Translations under genes and position numbers: made by a program
In this document: positions 57,461 to 64,000 of the stretch, piece after piece
Position numbering within the stretch: position 1 is the first letter of the stretch
Layout: every line of letters begins with the position of its first letter
The notes under the pieces: model-generated
Seen by the model: only the letters and a program-made list of their open reading frames with translations
What the model was told of the DNA's origin: nothing
The model's database searches: none
Assembly: GCA_016801885.1 (NCBI GenBank)
Contig: JAFBJY010000320.1
Location: forward strand, 20,001 to 84,000
Source of the DNA: Toxotes chatareus
Lineage: Eukaryota; Chordata; Actinopteri; Toxotidae
DNA: 64,000 bases
Direction of reading: 5' to 3'

Positions 57461-58244
57461 ACCTATACGAGGGCCAAACCTGTCAAAAAGAGAAAAAACG
57501 GTGGGAGTGAATATGATGACACAGGGGTCACAAAAGTATACTCATACTGACCTGCATGGCAGAGTGATCCAGTCTGAACCCACCCAAAACAACTCGACGG
57601 GACCCTCGGTAGACGTTGCCTCAACCTCGGGACACCACGTAAATGAGCTGATGACTGGGGCGACGAGTGCACTCACTATCGGCCGTTCGTCGGAAGCGTT
57701 TTGCCTCCCGTACCAACACAGGGCTAGGAAAGGGGAAAAAATCTCAGACTGGGAATTTAAAGGCAAAAAACCAATTTGATTCCTAGGTGACTTGAACCTT
57801 AATCGTATACCACCGTACAATAACAGAAATGTCCAGGTAGACAGCTACCCCGGAGCTACCTTCTATCACTTCCAACAGATTCTAGAAAAAACACCGCAAC
57901 ATCCCCTGGTTAAGCTGCTGGTGCTATCTATAGGGATTAATAATAGAGACCAAGATCCTCAAAAGACATCTATCAAACAGCTGTGCCTTCTGTATAGGAG
58001 AGCTCGAGCTGTTTTTCCCAACGCTAACATCTTCTTCCTTATTATAAACTACTCACCCCTTCTCCCACAGGAACAGCGGAATAATCTCAACATGATTAAC
58101 CAATTCATTTCCAGCCATCTTCCCTCCCTGGGACCGCTGCCACCCGACCAGTTCCCCACAACCACGGACAATATTCACTGGACCCCGGAGACAGCCGAAC
58201 ACATGCTCCGTCTCTGGGGCACAGAATTAGGGATAAATTTATAA
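57414..58244 (+). pseudogene. Retroelement ORF1, SGNH-hydrolase-like C-terminal domain
   Basis: A single frame runs from 57414 to 58244 with one in-frame TGA at 57777-57779. After it come FLGDLNLNR (block I, GDS in active families), LVLSIGINNR (block III, the Gly/Asn block), FPNANIFF, and DNIHWTPETA (block V, the Asp/His pair), in the correct order and spacing for an SGNH/GDSL esterase of about 150 residues. The nucleophile Ser position reads Leu (TTG, one C-to-T change from TCG), and the TGA is one C-to-T change from CGA. Both fit CpG decay after insertion. SGNH-type domains are known in ORF1 proteins of some retroelements, such as CR1-like LINEs. Confidence 0.7.
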
Positions 58245-58475
58245 TTTACTCACAACCTAATCAGGACAGAATGAGGGAGCCACCGGACAAGGCGGGTCGA
58301 GACTCCCGACCTGGGCCGGATGACCGGAGACTTCAAACCCACTATCCCTGCCCCCCCCCTACCTTAACCCTCCCTGCAACCCACCTCCCCTCCTTTCACC
58401 AATCCTAGCCCCACTTACCTTCCATCCAGGTCTCCGGTCTCTTCTCCGGCCGCGGGCGGGGACGTCGGCCCACCG
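58245..58475 (+). other. C-rich inter-ORF linker of the retroelement
   Basis: No coding frame. Very C-rich (CCCCCCCCTACC) and GC-rich near 58440-58465, immediately before the ATG of the reverse transcriptase frame. It could be the translation-reinitiation region of the element. Confidence 0.4.
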
Positions 58476-59100
58476 ATGGACATCGATCTATCCTGGAACT
58501 CTCCCTCTAACGTTCTTAACTTATCCACACTTTTTCGTCCTAGCAAAAACCAGGTGTGCCTGCTGGAGAGGGGACTCACCTTTATTCCACCTCCCACAAC
58601 CTTCGACCGGACGGAACTGCGCAGGGATCTTTATCAGTACCACAGGAGGATCAAATTGATTGATTAATTTCAAAACGAGAACCCGGATGTGGCACTGTTC
58701 ACGCTGCCGTCAAGCTGGGAACCCCCTGGGACGCAGTTGACGGCAGAGTGAAAATGCTCATCCGCTCCGATCTACAGTATTTAAATATTCATGTTCCCCA
58801 CTGGAGAAAATACATCCCAATACAGCAGAGGACAGATTGGCAATTAAAGAATTACAAAACAATCCTAACATCATAATTAAACCAGCGGATAAAGGGTCAA
58901 AAATAGTTATTATGGACAGGCAACAATACGCCTATGAGGCACACAGACAACTAAGAAATACAAAATATTATAAAACTATAGACAAAAGAATTCAAGATCA
59001 AACACAAACACGTATTCGTGAAATTATTCAAAATCTCCATTACAAAAAGCACATAACAGCTAAACAGAGAAACTTCCTTTATGGACCCAATCCGCCACAC
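58476..59100 (+). pseudogene. Penelope-like reverse transcriptase, N-terminal fragment
   Basis: The frame starting at ATG 58476 carries LLERGLTFIPPP followed by FDRTELRRDLYQYHRR, the N-terminal signature of Penelope-type RTs (NLS..., GLxFxPTP). It ends at a TAA near 58665. From 58837 another frame gives NPNIIIKPADKGSKIVIMDR, the IKPADKG fingers motif, then YAYEAHRQL..YYK and RNFLYGPNPP. The palm motifs, including the catalytic Asp pair, are not present because the sequence ends at the junction near 59100. Dead fragment. Confidence 0.7.
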
Positions 59101-60383
59101 ACGGCTGCCTCTGACAAAACGGTGCAGTATGTGGACGTGACGTCTCTGTACCCCCTACGTTAACTGTAGCTTTCCGTAACGACTAAGCCACCCTACCATC
59201 ATATCCAAAGACTTTGATGACCCACGAAACTACTTTGGGCTCATCAGCGCCGTCATCTACCCTCCTCGCGGTCTCTTTTTCCCCCGTACTGCCTTACAAA
59301 ACATCTCAAAGTAAAATGGTGTTCACCCTCTGCCGCACGTGTGTTGAAACAAACAATCAGACATCCTCTTGCAAACACGATGATGAGGCTAGAGTGTTGA
59401 CCTGGGTGTGGGTCAGCGTTGAATTCAACAAAGCTCTGGATCGGGGTTACAGTCGCTGAGATTAACAAGGTGTGGCACTTTGACAGACGTAGCGATTCCA
59501 TCTTTGTCAACTACATACATACTTTTCTGAAAGGAAAGCAGGAGGCTTCGGGGTACCCCCCAGAGGCGTGTGATGAGGAAAGCCGGGAAAAGTACATCAG
59601 AGACTACCAGCTCCATCAAGGCATTCAATTAGACGCTAGCAAAATAGAGCCAGGAGACAGGTGTCTAAGCTCTGCCTCAACAGCTTCTGGGGTAAGTTTG
59701 CCCAAAGAACCAATATGACAAGAACTCAGATAGTCAGTGAACCGGAGCAGTTTTTCCGCTTCATGTTTTCAGGACAGTACCATGTCAAGTACTTTAACTT
59801 CCTCAGCGACAAAACTGCTATGGTTCAGTGGAAATACCACGAACGATGCGTTGTACCCCTGGCAGATCCAATAATGTTTTCATCGCCACCTTCCTTCACC
59901 ACCGCCACGCCTGTCTCAAGTTGTACGGGTATCTGGAACAATTAGGAGACAGGGTCCTCTATACCGACATCGTGATTTATTTGGTCAAAGAGGGAGAGTC
60001 CCCCTTGGAACTGGGTCATTATCTGGGGGATTTGACGGATGAGCTGGGAGGTGACAGCATTCAAGAATACGCCGCCGCTGGTCCCAAAAGTTATGCCTAC
60101 CAAACTAGAAATAGTAAAAAGGTAGTGATGCGCGTCAAGGGTATCACTCAGACCCGAGAGTGCAACAAAGCGAGTCAACTTCGATACTGTGAAAGAGCTG
60201 GTGGAAGGTTATTTGGATGAGTCTAGGGAGAGGAAGGGGGTGATTCATATCCCTCAGCACAACATCGCTAGGGATAAAAAGAAACTGCTGCTGAAAAATT
60301 CAGCATTCCAAAAAAAGTTTAGAGTGGTGTATGACAAAAGACGTCTGTTTAGCGACGGAACAAGTCTGCCTTTCGGATATTGA
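59101..60383 (+). pseudogene. Polinton DNA polymerase B, C-terminal half, broken
   Basis: Only the polymerase half is present. Motif A is visible as DVTSLYP near 59137-59157, right after the junction. Motif B appears as KLCLNSFWGKF near 59665-59697. The region expected to hold motif C reads YTDIVIYL (59961-59984): the second Asp and its neighbour are gone, consistent with loss of 6 bp. The sequence passes through at least five frames between 59101 and 60383, with stops at 59161 and elsewhere. The exonuclease and protein-primed N-terminal regions are absent. Non-functional. Confidence 0.8.
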
Positions 60384-61030
60384 TCATATCACCGTGTCTG
60401 TGATGGAGAAAATTAACTTTGATCTTCAACTTACTGCACCTTTTTCATGTCTGGTGGTGGGACCCAACAGTTGTGGGAAAACCTATTTTGTAAAGTGTTT
60501 TAGAAAATTTAAAAGATGTTGTAAATATTGTACCTGAAAATGTAGTGTGGATTTATACTTCCTTTCAACCTATGTATGCTGAGCTGCAAAAGATGAATAA
60601 AAATATTAAATTTGTCGAAGGTCTGCCTGAGTCTTTTGAAGACAACAACCTGTTTCCTCCCGAGCAGATCATTTGATTATTCTGGACGATGTTATTTTTC
60701 AGGCCTCTGACCATCCCGAAGTGGTTAGAATTTTCACACAGTACAGACATCATAGACGTATGAGCGTCACGATGCTCACTCAAAATGTATTTCATTGAGG
60801 CAAATACAGCTCCACCATCAGTCTAAACAGTAATTATATGGTGCTCTTTAAAAATCCTTGAGATAAATTACAGGTGAATATATTAGCTCATCAGATCTTT
60901 CCTTCCCAAAAAGCCTTTTTTCTGGAAGATGCCATCAAAGACCCTCACGGCTATTTAATCGTCGACCTCACACCCGCCTGCCCAGAAAAGTACCGACTGA
61001 GAACCTGGATACTCCCGGTCAGTGGCTGAC
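60384..61030 (+). pseudogene. Polinton FtsK/HerA-type packaging ATPase, broken
   Basis: Walker A GPNSCGKT lies at about 60460-60483 and a Walker B-type ILDDV follows at about 60678-60692, a spacing usual for this small genome-packaging ATPase. Downstream segments such as PHGYLIVDL (about 60949-60975) also fit. Frame is broken shortly after Walker A (about 60510), again before Walker B, and by in-frame stops near 60797 and 60859. It follows the polymerase closely on the same strand, as in related elements. Confidence 0.72.
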
Positions 61031-61039
61031 TGTTTACGT

Positions 61040-61750
61040 TCCAAAACCCAGATGAATTCCTCCTCCTCCTCGCCATGTTGACCCTTATAAAAAGAACGGT
61101 CCCTTACTCAAAGCTCTGTACCTGGCTACGCCTCAGAAATGTCGAGATATTCTAGCTCACTCCTTGCCGGACTTTCTCAATGCCTTGTGTGAGATCGCAG
61201 TCAATCTTTTGAAAGGCAACATTCCCTCTTATTTCAGCAATACACAAAACTAAAGAGACAGAAAAAAATTATCATACTGCTGGTGGACAGAAAAGTGGGT
61301 TTGAAACGCATAAAAAGCAAGTGTTGAAGAAGCAGACGGGGGATTTCTTTTACCGCTACTTTCAGCCACTATACCTATCATCGGAAACCTTGTAGGAGGA
61401 CTTAATAGAAAATGTCTCTGAAGATGACCCAGAAAATGTTTCTCCTCCCACCCCAGCAGTTGAGCCGTCTGACCCTTGAATCTTCTACTTCTATCAGACA
61501 GCCGAAGAGGATTTGGATGTTCAAATGAGGGAGATTTTAAGTGAACGCGGATTGAGTTCTTATGAAAAAATAAAAATATGCACATCAACAGTTTAAATGC
61601 GTCTTAAAACGGACGACATGCCTGGCCTTTGGCAGGTGGAAGACCAAGTAGAGAAGAAAACCTCTCCACGATGGATTAGACCACTGGAAGAGGAGAGGAT
61701 AAAAAGACAGGAAAAACCTTCTGCATGGATCAGCTTTTCCCCATAAATGT
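61040..61750 (+). pseudogene. Polinton small structural-type protein(s), broken
   Basis: After the ATPase, coding-like sequence resumes with KALYLATPQK and LPDFLNALCEIAVNLLKGN, a conserved helical N-terminus of a small Polinton-associated protein, then a Lys/Arg-rich region. From the ATG at about 61412 a second frame (MSLKMTQK) encodes another short protein with the segment LDVQMREILSERG. Stops interrupt both. Exact family names are uncertain; position and size suggest virion-associated proteins. Confidence 0.5.
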
Positions 61751-61935
61751 AACAAATGACTTATAGTCTGTCCTTTTCTTAATATAATCTTTGTTCATCA
61801 GTGTTCACAAGTCTCACGGTAAATTTTTTTACTATGCATTTTATAAGGAAAAAATGGGGAAGAAAATAAATCAAATAGGATCATCTGTATTAATCTTTAA
61901 ACATTTGTAAAAAGCAAGTCAGGTGGGTAAAAGAG
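61751..61935. other. AT-rich gap between convergent Polinton genes
   Basis: AT-rich, no coding potential; separates the plus-strand block from the minus-strand block and would hold both transcripts' 3' ends. Confidence 0.5.
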
Positions 61936-62340
61936 TCACAGGGTGTAGACTTTCAGATACAGTGTTTGTATTTTTTCACAAAGGCAGAGACAGTCATCAT
62001 TTTGGATGTATCCAGGTGGTACAAAGACAGTACCCGTCGAAGCGATGATCCATGAGGCACGCTGGCAGAGAAGATAAATGCAGTTTTGGCCACAGGTGGT
62101 GGACAGGGGTGTTGCAGCTGTTGATTGGTTGAAGCTGTCGGTATAATATTTCAGTAGATCAGTTTTCCAAAACTGCAAGATACTTGAAGGGTAATGAGCA
62201 AAGTCAAGGGGCAGACCGTAAGAGTCTAAAAAGGTGGTTATGCCAGCCAGTGTTCACCAAGCATGTGAGACGGGTGTGTGTTGATGATAAAAGCACGCGG
62301 GGTTCTAAGTCAGCAAGGGCAGCTGGTCCGAGGCCCACAC
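61936..62340 (-). pseudogene. Polinton adenain-like cysteine protease, broken
   Basis: On the minus strand, GEHW (about 62246-62257) is followed by DSYG (about 62207-62218), and then by TTCGQNC (about 62077-62097). His, acidic residue and Cys thus occur in the order and spacing of the adenovirus-type maturation protease. The frame carrying the Cys is open from 62223 to 61936; the His-bearing part lies in another frame, with stops between them. Convergent to the ATPase, as in many Polintons. Confidence 0.6.
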
Positions 62341-62404
62341 ACTGCAAAATACATCACCCAGCATATGATGCAAAAGATTTTCCAGCTAATGATTATCCTT
62401 TTTT

Positions 62405-62700
62405 TTTTTTTTATAGTTAATAATAATCCACCAGCACCTGTCGTTTAGAGTTGATCTCAAAATGGAATCTTAACAAGCGTACACAAACAGAGTGGTGGTA
62501 GTGTGGGGGCAGGGGAACTCTGAATCTCATCTCCAGTCTTAGATTTTCATTGGAAATGGGGACAAAGCGTTGTTGTCTTCTCCAGAGTTGAGATTGAATA
62601 CAAACAAAGAGTAACCTTTGTTAAATTCTTGATGGTTGATGCTCAGAGGTAAAGCTTTGAGATGCCTCCCAGTGGCCACGAACATGTTGTAAAATTCTCC
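62405..62700 (-). pseudogene. Probable Polinton capsid protein C-terminus, broken
   Basis: Minus-strand reading gives EFYNMFVATGRHLKALPL, then FNKGYSLFVFNL, and near the end a strand-rich tail with VYA. This resembles the C-terminal part of Polinton jelly-roll proteins often annotated as F54H12.2-like. In-frame stops occur near 62540 and 62525. Identification is by impression, so confidence is limited; its position next to the protease supports it. Confidence 0.4.
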
Positions 62701-62742
62701 CTATTTCTTTATATTTGTTTCATCTCATGTCGTCTTGGGTGG

Positions 62743-62870
62743 GTGGGGGTGTAGGAAGTGACATCGCAGAAGGGGCATGAATGTAGGGGGTAGGGTGGAG
62801 GAAGTGATGTCAGAAAAGGGATAGGGATCAAGTGGGAGGTGCGTAAGAAGTGAAATCATAAACAGGGCGG
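62743..62870. repeat. G-rich tandem triplicate, about 46-bp period
   Basis: GAAGTG recurs at 62755, 62801 and 62847, each followed by A/T-TC and a purine tract ending in GGG. The copies are diverged. The stretch as a whole is strongly G-rich on the plus strand up to about 62930. Confidence 0.6.
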
Positions 62871-62959
62871 GGCTCAGGCCACGTGGTCAGGTCGGTCGGG
62901 GTGGGGGAGGGTTATCAATCATTTTGACAGAAGGGTGTACTCTTACTCTCTTATGAGAT

Positions 62960-63670
62960 TCTCTGGTTAATGCACCTGTGCACATTTTTATTTCCCTTAT
63001 CTATTAAATCTCTGCCTGAGATAATCTCTCCTCCATATGTCAGACCTGCTGCTGTCAGTCAGGAGAGATTAACATTTTTTTTGTGCCAAACCTCATTCAA
63101 CCTCTGATGTTTTCTCTTTTTCTTTAAAGATGACATCTCAAATAAAATTTATTCTTTTAATAATTATCACTACATTTTAAAACACATGTACTTTAACCTC
63201 CAAATGATATTGAACTGCTTTATTCTGGAATGCAACCCTTTTAGTTTATCAGGCTCAGCACTGAACCACAATAATCTAATTTTTTTCTGGTTTCTATGAA
63301 CAAGTGAAGAGTCATCAGATGTGACAAATTCAATGTGACTCCTGCTGCAGGAGGTTGTTAAAAGGACGAGACAGAGAGAGAAAAACCAAAGCTAACATCA
63401 GAGTGTGAAAGTACAAAGATGGTGTGAAACTCTTTGGAGCTGCTCGTGTTTTCTTCTGACATTGCCAGTTTTTAGAACAAGCCTGCTCCAGACAGACATA
63501 CATCATTCACAATATCAAACTCCTTCCATTTCATAGTGATTGGTTTAACTGTTCTTCAAGGGAAGTTCATTGACTTGGAAATTCTCTTGTATCCAGCCAC
63601 TGATTTCTGCTTTTCAGTCCCATTTTCTCAGAGACACTCAGTGTTGTTCTGTCTTCATGGTGGAGAGTTT
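62960..63670. other. Flank, no gene recognised
   Basis: AT-rich unique sequence. I see no gene, RNA or defined mobile element. Confidence 0.5.
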
Positions 63671-63965
63671 CTCTGCTCACTCACCAAAAGCTGGATCCTC
63701 CAGATGCAGGTGTATTTATACTACAATCACCTGAAAGCCCTTGGCTGCACACAGGTGATTTCCATTTATCTAATTATGGGACTTTTAAAACCAGCTGGCT
63801 TCACCACTGATGATTTAGATGTGTCCTGAATGTTTTGTGTTTTATATTAATAATGAATTCAGATCACATTATTGAGATCTGTTTAACTTTTTCATTAAAT
63901 GGACTTTTTTCTGTTTGCAGTGTCAAAAGAAAATAAATTCCCTTTGATTCAACGTTATGTTGTTG
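63671..63965. repeat. Probable interspersed repeat, right edge of window
   Basis: The segment around CCAGATGCAGGTGTATTTAT and ACAGGTGATTTCCATTTATC looks like a widespread teleost interspersed repeat related to DNA transposons, recalled from general familiarity and not proven. The open frame 63536-63829 crosses it and is not treated as a gene. Confidence 0.3.
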
Positions 63966-64000
63966 TACAACATTGAATCAATTTAATTTCAAGCAGGTGA

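Larger units (their letters stand above)
55910..59100 (+). mobile_element. Degenerate Penelope-like retroelement, 3'-truncated
   Basis: Two-part coding layout: a long first reading frame (56175 to 58244) ending in an SGNH-hydrolase-like domain, a 230-bp C-rich linker, then the N-terminal part of a reverse transcriptase frame (58476 onward) of Penelope-like type. Frames are interrupted by shifts and stops. The element stops abruptly at about 59100, where Maverick/Polinton polymerase sequence begins, so the RT palm and any GIY-YIG endonuclease are missing. The left end is set approximately where the GGGGGCCTGCCCC-type GC-rich leader begins. I see no terminal repeats. Confidence 0.65.
59101..62700. 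mobile_element. Decayed Maverick/Polinton (adintovirus-like) element, incomplete
   Basis: Adjacent fragments correspond to DNA polymerase B (plus), a packaging ATPase (plus), a small structural-type protein (plus), an adenain-like cysteine protease (minus) and a probable jelly-roll capsid protein fragment (minus). This gene set is diagnostic of Mavericks/Polintons. All genes carry stops or frameshifts. The 5' part (integrase, N-terminal polymerase, primase-like region) and terminal inverted repeats are not seen. The remnant starts at a junction with the Penelope-like element. Confidence 0.8.

Noticed and set aside
63536..63829. 97-codon frame near the right edge
   Set aside because: Runs across a probable interspersed repeat and shows no known domain.

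Overview
The window looks like teleost fish nuclear DNA. The evidence is vertebrate-type spliceosomal snRNA genes with vertebrate promoter elements, CA/TG microsatellites, a Ty3/Gypsy-style solo LTR, a decayed Penelope-like retroelement and a decayed Maverick/Polinton. No bacterial gene organisation is present. No species can be named from the sequence alone.

Layout. (1) 1-4937: almost pure homopolymer runs, best explained as failed base-calling or assembly junk. (2) 4938-48540: a tandem array of 15 complete units plus a 437-bp stub. Every complete unit carries U5, U2 and U1 snRNA genes, all on the minus strand, left to right U5 - U2 - U1. Unit ends are: 1 4938-7213, 2 7214-10793, 3 10794-13373, 4 13374-15966, 5 15967-18897, 6 18898-21484, 7 21485-24399, 8 24400-27324, 9 27325-29920, 10 29921-32841, 11 32842-35770, 12 35771-38685, 13 38686-41272, 14 41273-45182, 15 45183-48103, stub 48104-48540. 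Unit length is about 2.25 kb plus n x 331 bp, because a 331-bp element is itself tandemly repeated 1 to 5 times upstream of U1. Between U2 and U1 every unit also holds a 3' half of U5 joined to the U5 3' flank in swapped order (a circularly permuted block). (3) 48541-55147: ordinary intergenic sequence with two microsatellites and one weak first-exon candidate. (4) 55148-55825: solo LTR with a 5-bp target duplication. (5) about 55910-59100: degenerate retroelement with an SGNH-hydrolase-like first reading frame and the N-terminal part of a Penelope-like reverse transcriptase. (6) about 59101-62700: broken Maverick/Polinton, with DNA polymerase B and packaging ATPase on the plus strand and an adenain-like protease and probable capsid fragment on the minus strand. 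(7) 62700-64000: a G-rich 46-bp triplicate, then flank ending in a probable interspersed repeat.

How the parts work together. U1, U2 and U5 RNAs are core components of the major spliceosome: U1 pairs with 5' splice sites, U2 with branch points, and U5 loop I holds exon ends. Co-amplifying them in one repeat would keep their dosage matched. Each gene carries its own snRNA-type signals: a PSE at about -45 to -60 and a 3' box just after the RNA. U1 also has an octamer-like element and a near-consensus STAF/ZNF143 site near -200. The U1 of unit 1 has lost this promoter by deletion. Array-wide differences from human U1 and U2, in the U1 loop I and the U2 Sm site, raise the possibility that this is a specialised (for example maternal/oocyte) snRNA set.
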